A stretch of DNA of 12,255 nt from Caryophanales bacterium UBA7057 (lineage in GTDB: Bacteria; Bacillota_I; Bacilli_A; RF39; UBA660), in the NCBI GenBank assembly GCA_002493865.1, contig DLAC01000031.1, positions 1-12,255 of the forward strand, in the 5' to 3' direction. A program made the translations under genes and the position numbers. Shown one piece after another: positions 7,188-12,255 of this stretch. Positions within the stretch are counted from its first letter, which is position 1, and each line of letters begins with the position of its first letter. The notes below the pieces were generated by a model. The model worked only from the letters and a program-made list of their open reading frames with translations. It did not search any database and was not told the origin of the DNA.

Positions 7188-7514
7188 TCATTCAGCATTT
7201 TCTTTCATATCTTCAGAATTTAAAATACAAAACATTAGATAAGAAGGATTGGAAAAATCAAAAAGTTCATAAACAAAATCTCTTTTTTTCCATTCCACTA
7301 AATGTAGATACAGAAGTCTTTTAGAAAATAATAAAGAAGATACAGGAATTTCTAAAAATTTTGCTAAATCTATCGCCAAATCAAGTCGTAAAAAGTCTCT
7401 ACCTAGTTGGTACCTCAATGTATGATAATTCACACCTAATACTTTTGCAAGTTCTGAAACAGTTTCAATTTTCTTTTTCTTTAATAATTTAAAGATATAC
7501 TCTTGATCAATCAT
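7188..7514 (-). CDS. Small HTH (XRE-like) DNA-binding protein
   Basis: 108 residues. Residues about 17-38 (TVSELAKVLGVNYHTLRYQL) form a helix-turn-helix. The following LDLAIDLAKFLEIPVSSLLFS (near 44-64) has the last-helix pattern of Cro/C1-type domains, in which a 'la..L.ip...Ll' segment closes the fold. The remaining 40 residues (from about 67) are aromatic-rich and not recognised; they could dimerise or bind a partner. Its ATG overlaps the recX TGA in an ATGA junction, so translation is coupled to recX. It precedes pcrA by 57 bases. If transcribed from the recX promoter it would share any SOS control. Its targets are unknown; the inverted repeats at the recX and pcrA promoters are candidates. 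The HTH call is fairly safe, the role is not. Confidence 0.7.
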   Translation of the reverse strand: MIDQEYIFKLLKKKKIETVSELAKVLGVNYHTLRYQLGRDFLRLDLAIDLAKFLEIPVSSLLFSKRLLYLHLVEWKKRDFVYELFDFSNPSYLMFCILNSEDMKENAE

Positions 7515-8269
7515 AAATCACCATGTTTTCGAAATCCTTTTTGAAATAACTTCTGTCTAATCTGATATTCAAGCTCTTTCCCACTATACTTTCGACTTAA
7601 CTTCCGATATAATTTTTGATACTCTTTTTTGTAAATGGCATCTTCGGTCTCTTCATCTTGTAGTACAGTAGATAGTTTCTCTTCAAGTAAAGAAGTATGA
7701 TACCCTAAAGTACATAAATTCTGATAGATTTTTTGCTTTAAAGAATAATTACTTTTTGAATGATTTGCACGTACCTGTTTTAAAATAATTTTCTCGATTC
7801 TTTCACTTTCTAATTCTTCAGTATATTCAAGAAGAACTGTCTTCTTTTGATCCTCAGTTAATTCTAATTTTTCAAATTCTTCCTTGATCTTTAAGGGTCC
7901 ATCTGAACTAAAGGCAATTCGATCATGCAAAAAAGCCTTCGCATAAGTAAAGTCATCTAAATATCCCTGATGCTTTAATAAATCAATTGTAGATGAAACA
8001 AGCTCACTCGCGTATCCTTTTTTTAAAAGATAATTTCTAACCTCATAAATACTACGCATCTTTGTTTTTAGATATTTTAATGCAATAAAGTAAACATCGT
8101 AAACTATATTTTCTTCTTCTATCTTTTGAAGAGTTTCTAACGATAAATCTTTCTTAATTAATAAATCGTACTTTAAAATTAAGTCTTCATAGGTTTCAAT
8201 CTCTATTCCACTTTCTAGTTCAATTACATATTTACCCTGTTTTTTCTTCTGATACTTAATAATTTTCAT
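7511..8269 (-). CDS. recX: Regulatory protein RecX
   Basis: RecX binds RecA filaments and modulates recombination and the SOS response. The 252 residues have the family's helical-repeat signature. An N-terminal extension of beta character (KYVIELESGIEIETYEDLI) is followed by the first conserved module, ALKYLKTKMRSIYEVRNYLLKKG (63-85), then LLKHQGYLDDFTYAKAFLHDR (97-117), the most diagnostic RecX element. Degenerate repeats follow to the C-terminus (QIRQKLFQKGFRKHG). The length matches Firmicute RecX (about 250-270 residues). The ATG is preceded by GAGAGG about nine bases upstream. The promoter at 8296-8325 carries a LexA-box-like sequence at 8308-8321, which fits SOS-linked expression. The downstream HTH gene overlaps it by four bases. 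No recA lies in this window. Confidence 0.92.
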   Translation of the reverse strand: MKIIKYQKKKQGKYVIELESGIEIETYEDLILKYDLLIKKDLSLETLQKIEEENIVYDVYFIALKYLKTKMRSIYEVRNYLLKKGYASELVSSTIDLLKHQGYLDDFTYAKAFLHDRIAFSSDGPLKIKEEFEKLELTEDQKKTVLLEYTEELESERIEKIILKQVRANHSKSNYSLKQKIYQNLCTLGYHTSLLEEKLSTVLQDEETEDAIYKKEYQKLYRKLSRKYSGKELEYQIRQKLFQKGFRKHGDL

Positions 8270-8295
8270 ATGATAAAACCTCTCTTATTACTTAT

Positions 8296-8325
8296 ATTGT
8301 ACAACAGAGTACATTTGTTCGTCAA
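8296..8325 (-). promoter_or_regulatory. Sigma-A promoter for recX
   Basis: Minus-strand -35 TTGACG (8325-8320), 18-base spacer, -10 TACAAT (8301-8296). It lies between the rpoZ terminator and recX. The spacer contains a LexA-box-like sequence and the inverted repeat TGTAC-N6-GTACA, whose second arm overlaps the -10. A bound repressor would block polymerase here. Confidence 0.65.
8308..8321 (-). promoter_or_regulatory. Putative LexA (SOS) box in the recX promoter
   Basis: Minus-strand CGAACAAATGTACT. Against the Bacillus-type SOS consensus CGAACRNRYGTTYC I count 12 of 14 positions; the mismatches are in the right half (A for T, T for final C). It overlaps the last two bases of the -35 and the spacer, the expected place for a repressor site. 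The left half-site CGAAC is perfect. The assignment is inference: no lexA gene is in the window and the right half-site is imperfect. Confidence 0.45.
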
Positions 8326-8335
8326 AATAAAATCA

Positions 8336-8362
8336 AAAAAAGAACTTTTTTAGTCCTTTTTT
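8336..8362 (-). terminator. Intrinsic terminator of rpoZ
   Basis: On the minus strand AAAAAAGGACT pairs with AGTTCTTTTTT through one G-T wobble, with a five-A loop, and T's run on to 8335. The rpoZ stop codon (8352-8350) falls in the loop and top of the stem. It separates rpoZ from recX, whose promoter begins eleven bases further on. Confidence 0.75.
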
Positions 8363-8550
8363 ACAGTAATTAAGTTTTCAGAAATTTCTTCTAAAGCCCG
8401 CCCCAAATTTTTCTTAGAGATATACTTATACTCAGGCATTTGATAGTGTTTTGTAGATGCCATTTGTTTACTTCGTTTACTAATAATATGAACTAATTCG
8501 TATTTGGAGTCAATCACATTTAATATTTTATCAATTGATGGGTAAATCAC
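8350..8550 (-). CDS. rpoZ: RNA polymerase omega subunit
   Basis: Small subunit that binds the beta-prime C-terminus and helps RNA polymerase assembly. The 66 residues show the family pattern clearly: MIYPSIDKIL at the N-terminus, the conserved DSKYELVHIISKRSKQM (14-30) where omega normally has 'skY.LV..aAkRArql', then YISKKNLGRALEEISENLI (43-61). Length is typical for short Firmicute omega. The start is GTG at 8550, not ATG; it is supported by AAGGTG five bases upstream and by the family's first residues. A near-consensus promoter (8614-8642) and a terminator (8336-8362) make it a single-gene unit. In many Firmicutes rpoZ lies between gmk and coaBC/priA; that context is missing here. Confidence 0.93.
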   Translation of the reverse strand: MIYPSIDKILNVIDSKYELVHIISKRSKQMASTKHYQMPEYKYISKKNLGRALEEISENLITVKKD

Positions 8551-8613
8551 TGTATCACCTTCCCTATTTTAATAATAAGAGGAATTGGTAAATATTACAA
8601 GAAATTTACAGAA

Positions 8614-8642
8614 ATTATACAAAAATTTACAATTATAATCAA
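8614..8642 (-). promoter_or_regulatory. Sigma-A promoter of rpoZ
   Basis: Minus-strand -35 TTGATT (8642-8637), 17-base spacer, perfect -10 TATAAT (8619-8614). It begins about 30 bases after the coat-gene terminator. The predicted start near 8607 leaves a leader of about 56 bases before the rpoZ GTG. It is the best promoter match in the window. Confidence 0.75.
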
Positions 8643-8670
8643 AACTAAAAGAAAGGATTTTTCCCAAAAG

Positions 8671-8690
8671 AAAAAAGTCTTTCGACTTTT
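8671..8690 (-). terminator. Intrinsic terminator of the coat protein gene
   Basis: Minus-strand perfect seven-base stem AAAAGTC/GACTTTT closed by a stable GAAA tetraloop and followed by T's to 8671. It overlaps the gene's TAA stop (8691-8689), so the message ends immediately after translation. Confidence 0.8.
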
Positions 8691-9027
8691 ATCTAAAATT
8701 ACAACAAGAACCACATTGAATTTGGCTACATACATTTTCTTCACAACAAGAATATGATGGACGATATGTATGACGGAATACATGGTGGTTGATGACTCTA
8801 GTACGAATTGGACAAACATGTTGAACTTCATGCATGATTGTACGATGTACTTGGCGTTCTCTCATAGGTTCCATAACAGGTCCTTGAGTAGTAGCAGGAG
8901 CCACACTCATTCCAGAATTCATCATGTTGTTGTCACCCATTTGAACATCGATATCAACATTCATGTTATCAGCATTGAACTCATTGTTCATTTCGTTTTG
9001 CCTATCATAACAAGCATTTCTAAACAT
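8689..9027 (-). CDS. CotD-like inner spore coat protein
   Basis: 112 residues in two parts. The N-terminal half is Asn/Met/Asp-rich and low complexity (residues 10-40). The C-terminal half is rich in His and Cys: HRTIMHEVQHVCPIRTRVIN (61-80), HHVFRHTYRPSY (81-92), then a tail with Cys 94, 95, 100, 105, 108 and 109. The V.P..T.V...H...HTY.P pattern is that of the CotD spore coat family, structural proteins laid on the spore by the mother cell and probably cross-linked through cysteines. A perfect AGGAGG (9041-9036) lies eight bases before the ATG. A terminator follows at once, so it is monocistronic and set for high expression. It implies an endospore former. A direct sequence search would settle the family; I hold it as likely. 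Confidence 0.75.
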   Translation of the reverse strand: MFRNACYDRQNEMNNEFNADNMNVDIDVQMGDNNMMNSGMSVAPATTQGPVMEPMRERQVHRTIMHEVQHVCPIRTRVINHHVFRHTYRPSYSCCEENVCSQIQCGSCCNFR

Positions 9028-9050
9028 AATTTTTTCCTCCTATCTACTCT

Positions 9051-9059
9051 TATCATATT
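9051..9059 (-). promoter_or_regulatory. Possible mother-cell sigma (E/K) -10 element for the coat gene
   Basis: Minus-strand AATATGATA matches the SigK -10 pattern CATAnnnTA except for the first base. It sits directly upstream of the coat gene, where the start would fall near 9044. No good -35 is found at the usual 16-17 base spacing; GACC occurs at about 14. TATGAT within it could also serve a sigma-A promoter. Weak evidence. Confidence 0.25.
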
Positions 9060-9115
9060 CAGAGAGAAAAAAGTGGTCTAATTATTTTGCCTAGAAAAGT
9101 GAAATTTATTATTCA

Positions 9116-10207
9116 TTAATAAAGTTTTAACATTTTCAGTTTAGAGATACCTTCTACACTAGTGCCACGTCTTTTTTCAATGAAATCACAATATGTATCA
9201 ATCTCATCATCCCTACGGATAGAAGGATATTTAGCAATCATCACCTGTTTTTGAATTCCCTGATCACTTGCAAGATAAGTCAGTAAATCTTGAACCTCTT
9301 CTAAATCACAATCCCTAAAATCAGATATGAAAGTAGAAATGTATCCCTCGTAAAAATCATCTCTACACTCTCCAACAGTTCCACGAAAGCGGGTGGTATC
9401 TATGATACTCACTTCCTTTTCCTTTAGAATCTTTGATATTAATGAAAAACTAGGGTCTAGCTTTCCTGTTTCTTGACATTCCACAGCGATAGATGAAATC
9501 ATACATTTTAATAAATCTGAACCATTCACTAACAAATTAAAATTCGTCCTTGGATCTAACAAAACTGAAGAAGTCAAATTTGGAATTTTAAGTTTTTCAA
9601 CGCCTCCATAAAAAGGTTCATGGCTTGGTACACAATTCAAATGATTTGGATCGTAGAGTTGGTGTTGAATCATATCTACGAGAAATGGAAGATACTGAGA
9701 ATCTAATACAGCCGCACGTTTAATATCAAAGTAAATAGGATTTAAAATATCATTAAAACGTTGATCAAACTCATCGGACTCCTCTAACCTCTTTAATTCG
9801 AATAAATTTCGATAAGCATCTTTAACCTGAGGCATTTGTTTTACCATAGAATAGTCAAACTGACAGTCCTTGATATTCCAATCATAGCAATATTTTCCGC
9901 AAATTAGATTTTGTAACACGCGTGGTAAATCACGATTGACTCTATAATCAAGCATTGCTATTTTCTGTTCAGTAGTTCCAGATATTCTTTCTAAAAATAC
10001 CAGATTTAATAACTGTTCAATATTTTTTTGCCTTCTAGAAATATAACCAGAAAGACGTTCCCGTTCACTAGAATCTGCTGATAGTCTTTTTAGCATTCCT
10101 TGTTCATATTCTATCATAGATCGTTGATGCATAATTTCATTTTTTATTTTTAATAAATTGGTAAATTCCATATATTCAATTTTATTTAAAAGTTCTTCCT
10201 GATCCAT
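9116..10207 (-). CDS. Hypothetical protein, 363 residues, N-terminal coiled coil
   Basis: I do not recognise this protein. It has no signal peptide or membrane segment and is probably cytosolic. Residues about 1-75 are charged and helical (LLKIKNEIMHQRSMIEYEQG and on to RRQKNIEQLLNLVFLERI) and look like a coiled coil. The rest is mixed, with nine cysteines (about 103, 107, 115, 192, 235, 244, 281, 300, 340) but no regular zinc-binding spacing. Distinct segments are NCVPSHEPFYGG (191-202), LLDPRTNFNLLVNGSDLL (216-233) and IIDTTRFRGTVGECRDDFYEGYI (268-290). A strong AGGGGGAT ribosome site precedes the ATG. It lies 64 bases after the XRE gene on the same strand and may be co-transcribed with ffh and that regulator. 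A -10-like TATAAT lies in the gap without a convincing -35. No terminator is evident after it, and the coat gene follows 88 bases on. Confidence 0.8.
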   Translation of the reverse strand: MDQEELLNKIEYMEFTNLLKIKNEIMHQRSMIEYEQGMLKRLSADSSERERLSGYISRRQKNIEQLLNLVFLERISGTTEQKIAMLDYRVNRDLPRVLQNLICGKYCYDWNIKDCQFDYSMVKQMPQVKDAYRNLFELKRLEESDEFDQRFNDILNPIYFDIKRAAVLDSQYLPFLVDMIQHQLYDPNHLNCVPSHEPFYGGVEKLKIPNLTSSVLLDPRTNFNLLVNGSDLLKCMISSIAVECQETGKLDPSFSLISKILKEKEVSIIDTTRFRGTVGECRDDFYEGYISTFISDFRDCDLEEVQDLLTYLASDQGIQKQVMIAKYPSIRRDDEIDTYCDFIEKRRGTSVEGISKLKMLKLY

Positions 10208-10271
10208 AAATCCCCCTAAAAATAATATTATAATTCAAAATAGTACCCTTCTTTGCCCATTCATTATCAAT

Positions 10272-10625
10272 TTATTCTAAAATCAATTTTTTTATTTTTT
10301 CTTTTTTATCAGGTGACATATGAGAAATCTTACTTATTAACAATGCGACTAGATTTCTGTCATCAACTTCAAGATCTTTAATATAGACACTCTCATTTAT
10401 ACGTTCTTTTTGAACAATTTCCCGTAATTTTTCTGTTTCTTCTGAAGATAATCCGTAATTTTTAGATAAAATATATACCCATGCCGAAATAGGCTTAGCC
10501 TTGCCACTTTCTGTCTTAGATAAAAAGGCAGGAGAAACAGACAAAATTTCTGCCATATCAGATTGTGTTTGATTATGCATAACCCTTAGCTGTGCCATAT
10601 ATTTTCCAAAATCAGTTCTTTTCAT
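10272..10625 (-). CDS. XRE-family (Cro/C1-type HTH) transcriptional regulator
   Basis: 117 residues. Residues 4-60 form a complete Cro/C1-type domain: helix 1 FGKYMAQLRVMHNQTQ (6-21), the helix-turn-helix SDMAEILSVSPAFLSKTESG (22-41), and the following KPISAWVYILSKNYGLS (44-60). The C-terminal half (ETEKLREIVQKER, then MSPDKKEKIKKLI) is charged and helical and may dimerise; its final 'ls..kkekIkkLI' resembles other short stand-alone XRE regulators. It begins 24 bases after the ffh stop, with AGGT close to the ATG and a stronger AGGGGG about 12 bases away. It is probably read through from ffh, and the unknown 363-residue gene follows. Targets are not evident from this window. Confidence 0.88.
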   Translation of the reverse strand: MKRTDFGKYMAQLRVMHNQTQSDMAEILSVSPAFLSKTESGKAKPISAWVYILSKNYGLSSEETEKLREIVQKERINESVYIKDLEVDDRNLVALLISKISHMSPDKKEKIKKLILE

Positions 10626-10649
10626 AAAACCTGTACCCCCTATATGATT

Positions 10650-11957
10650 TTAAAATGGTAATTTCATATTCCCATTCATCATTTGCTTCATCATCTTTTT
10701 CATTTGATCAAATTGTGATAATAATTTATTTACTTCTTGAACAGAAAGTCCACATCCAGCAGCAATTCGTGTTTTTCTACTTGCCTTAATAATTTCTGGA
10801 TTTTTCCGTTCCTTCGGTGTCATGGAAAGAATAATTGCTTCAATATGTGCCATCTGCTTTGGGTCAATTTCCACTTGATCTAAATTCATCTTTTTCGCAC
10901 CAGGCAATAATTTTAATAAATTTTCTAATGGACCCAGTTTTCGAATCTGTTTCATTTGTTTTAAGAAGTCATCCAAATCGAACTTTCCAGATTGCATCTT
11001 TTTCGCAGCATCCATTGCATCTTTCTCATCGATTGCTTCTGTTGCTTTTTCAACAAGAGAAATAATATCCCCCATTCCAAGAATTCTTCCTGCCATACGT
11101 TCTGGATCAAAAGGCTCTAATCCATCTAACTTTTCACTCACACCAATAAATTTAATAGGAACATTCGTTAAATGGCGAACAGATAAAGCAACACCGCCTC
11201 TAGTATCACCATCTAATTTAGTTAAAATGACACCAGTTAATGTCAAAGCATTGTGAAACCCTTCGATTACATTAATTGCATCTTGACCCATCATAGAATC
11301 AATGACTAATAATGTTTCTTGCGGAGAAATCACTTTACTAATGTTCTTTAACTCATCCATTAATTCTTCATCAATATGTAATCTACCAGCAGTATCAATT
11401 AATACATAATCATAACGATTCTCTTTGGCATAGGTAATTGCATTCTTACTAATTTCAACAGGATCCTTTTTGCCTTCTTCGTAAACTTCAATCCCTAATT
11501 GTTTCCCAATTTGTTTTAACTGATCAATTGCCGCAGGGCGATACACATCACAAGCAACAAGTAATGGTTTTTTCGCATGTTTTTTTCTTAAAAAGTTAGC
11601 GAGTTTTCCAATTGTAGTTGTTTTTCCGGAACCTTGAAGACCAACCAACATCAAAATAGCAGGATTTCCATTGATATTTAATGATTTGCTTTCTCCTCCT
11701 AAAAGTTCCGTCAGTTCATCCTTTACGATTTTTACGAATAATTCTCCTGGTTTAATACTCTTTTGTACTTCTTCTCCAAGTGCTTTTTCTTTGACTGTAT
11801 TCGTAAACTCCTTGACTACTTTATAATTAACGTCAGCTTCTAGTAATGCTAGACGTATTTCCCTCATCATTTCGCTAATATTATCTTCGGTAATTTTTCC
11901 ATATCCCTTAATTTTATGCATAACCGTTTGTAAACGATCCCCTAAAGATTCAAACAT
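10650..11957 (-). CDS. ffh: Signal recognition particle GTPase Ffh
   Basis: The protein of the bacterial signal recognition particle. It binds signal peptides and the 4.5S/scRNA and docks with FtsY for co-translational membrane targeting. The 435 residues contain an N domain helical bundle (1-98), a G domain with G1 GLQGSGKTTT (106-115), the insertion-box DVYRPAAIDQL (137-147), G3 DTAGRLH (188-194) and G4 TKLDGDTRGG (246-255), and an M domain from about 295 with GKFDLDDFLKQMKQIRKLGP (324-343). The Met-rich signal-binding C-terminus ends FDQMKKMMKQMMNGNMKLPF. The RNA-binding stretch reads SRKTRIAAGCGLSVQEVNKL, with Cys where Ser is usual (GSG). Length is near normal. AAGGAGG precedes the ATG, and a promoter lies at 11985-12012. 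ylxM and ftsY are not adjacent on the side visible here. Confidence 0.97.
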   Translation of the reverse strand: MFESLGDRLQTVMHKIKGYGKITEDNISEMMREIRLALLEADVNYKVVKEFTNTVKEKALGEEVQKSIKPGELFVKIVKDELTELLGGESKSLNINGNPAILMLVGLQGSGKTTTIGKLANFLRKKHAKKPLLVACDVYRPAAIDQLKQIGKQLGIEVYEEGKKDPVEISKNAITYAKENRYDYVLIDTAGRLHIDEELMDELKNISKVISPQETLLVIDSMMGQDAINVIEGFHNALTLTGVILTKLDGDTRGGVALSVRHLTNVPIKFIGVSEKLDGLEPFDPERMAGRILGMGDIISLVEKATEAIDEKDAMDAAKKMQSGKFDLDDFLKQMKQIRKLGPLENLLKLLPGAKKMNLDQVEIDPKQMAHIEAIILSMTPKERKNPEIIKASRKTRIAAGCGLSVQEVNKLLSQFDQMKKMMKQMMNGNMKLPF

Positions 11958-11984
11958 CTAGTATCCCTCCTTGTATCAATTAGT

Positions 11985-12012
11985 ATTATACTACAAGTTA
12001 CAATTATCTCAA
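11985..12012 (-). promoter_or_regulatory. Sigma-A promoter of ffh
   Basis: Minus-strand -35 TTGAGA (12012-12007), 16-base spacer, perfect -10 TATAAT (11990-11985). The -35 begins two bases after the T-run of the preceding terminator. The -10 lies inside the palindrome TAGTAT-A-ATACTA, with outer arms CTTGTA and TACAAG. The leader is only about 20 bases. Confidence 0.7.
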
Positions 12013-12014
12013 AG

Positions 12015-12042
12015 AAAAAAGGGTCACTCTTTCAAGTAACCC
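12015..12042 (-). terminator. Intrinsic terminator after the transposase/nuclease gene
   Basis: Minus-strand GGGTTACT pairs with AGTGACCC (eight pairs, one T-G wobble) around a TGAAAG loop and is followed directly by six T's. It lies 14 bases after the TAA of the partial gene and insulates ffh from it. Confidence 0.85.
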
Positions 12043-12056
12043 ATCTGTTTATAAAT

Positions 12057-12255
12057 TTAATTCGTCTCCGAAATGTTTTTAATTTCCTCAATCGGTAAAC
12101 CTGTATATTTCGATATTTTTTCTAATGGTTCATCTTCTTTTAACATCGCTTTCGCAATCTCTATTTTTTCTGTCTTCTTTCCTTCCTCTTCCGCATGATA
12201 TAATTCTGTGTTTCTTAAAATTTCTTGGTGTAGTTCTTTATCATAAAGTCCAATG
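12057..12255 (-). CDS. Rpn-family PD-(D/E)XK nuclease/putative transposase, C-terminal fragment
   Basis: The last 65 codons of a gene entering from the right edge, ending in TAA at 12059-12057. The readable peptide starts IGLYDKELHQEILRNTELYH, then AEEEGKKTEKIEIAKAMLKE, and ends DEPLEKISKYTGLPIEEIKNISETN. This is the characteristic tail of Rpn-type (YhgA-like) recombination-promoting nucleases and putative transposases: an 'RNTELYhAe..Gk' linker, a helical 'kiEIAkaML' stretch and a closing 'lekIskyTGLpieEIknl' repeat. The catalytic PD-(D/E)XK domain lies outside the window, so activity cannot be judged. These genes are usually present in several copies per genome and mark past mobility. No terminal inverted repeats are visible. 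Confidence 0.75.
   Translation of the reverse strand, partial: IGLYDKELHQEILRNTELYHAEEEGKKTEKIEIAKAMLKEDEPLEKISKYTGLPIEEIKNISETN

Noticed and set aside
2211..7514. HipA-like kinase and the HTH protein at 7188-7514 as a split HipBA toxin-antitoxin pair
   Set aside because: They are separated by four genes and over 4 kb. The HTH protein is coupled to recX instead, and nothing links the two.
8595..8831. Minus-strand open frame of 78 codons overlapping the coat gene
   Set aside because: It is a different frame of the same strand. The CotD-like frame has a perfect ribosome site and ends at a terminator, while this frame runs through the terminator and the rpoZ promoter.
9028..9115. Terminator after the 363-residue gene
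   Set aside because: The gap has T-runs but I found no stem of useful length before them.
10208..10271. A promoter for the 363-residue gene (TATAAT in the gap)
   Set aside because: No acceptable -35 occurs at 16-18 bases; the nearby TTGATA would need a 19-base spacer to a poorer TACTAT. It is mentioned only in the gene entry.
1..12255. CRISPR array, tRNA/rRNA genes, riboswitch, complete insertion sequence or Mollicute genetic code
   Set aside because: I saw no spaced direct repeats, cloverleaf or rRNA sequence, recognisable riboswitch core or paired terminal repeats. TGA is used as a stop by recX and the HTH gene.

Overview
The window is AT-rich, about one third G+C, and every gene I can support lies on the minus strand. 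It reads as chromosomal housekeeping DNA from a low-GC, endospore-forming Firmicute of the Bacilli or Erysipelotrichia type. The pointers are NAD+-dependent LigA, PcrA, RecX and Ffh of Firmicute type, strong purine-rich ribosome binding sites, compact sigma-A promoters, intrinsic terminators, and a CotD-like spore coat gene. TGA ends at least two genes (recX and the following HTH gene), so the standard bacterial code applies rather than the Mollicute code. I cannot name the genus.

From right to left, in the direction of transcription. (1) The end of an Rpn/PD-(D/E)XK-type transposase-nuclease gene, closed by a terminator. (2) ffh (SRP GTPase), with its own promoter tucked against that terminator, followed by a short XRE regulator and a 363-residue protein I do not recognise. 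(3) A monocistronic CotD-like coat gene with its own terminator. (4) A monocistronic rpoZ with a GTG start, a consensus promoter and a terminator. (5) A DNA-repair cluster opening with recX behind a promoter that carries a LexA-box-like sequence, then an HTH protein overlapping recX by 4 nt.

(6) A second promoter then leads into pcrA, an unknown 149-residue protein, a sugar-phosphate-type nucleotidyltransferase, a small lipoprotein, a HipA-fold kinase homologue and ligA. Spacings there are very short or overlapping. (7) After ligA comes an intergenic region with a promoter and a terminator-like hairpin, and then the first 22 codons of another XRE-type regulator running off the left edge.

The functional theme of regions 5 and 6 is recombination and repair: RecX modulates RecA, PcrA dismantles RecA filaments and unwinds DNA, and LigA seals nicks. 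The pcrA...ligA pairing recalls the Bacillus subtilis pcrA-ligA operon, here separated by four extra genes. The most accessory-looking part is that four-gene insert, especially the HipA-like kinase with no adjacent HipB.

I do not see a clear new multi-gene system. The best leads are the possible SOS control of recX, the orphan HipA-like kinase, the leader hairpin before the left-edge regulator, and two unrecognised proteins. No tRNA, rRNA, CRISPR array, complete insertion sequence or recognised riboswitch was seen, and no gene-free stretch exceeds 300 bases.
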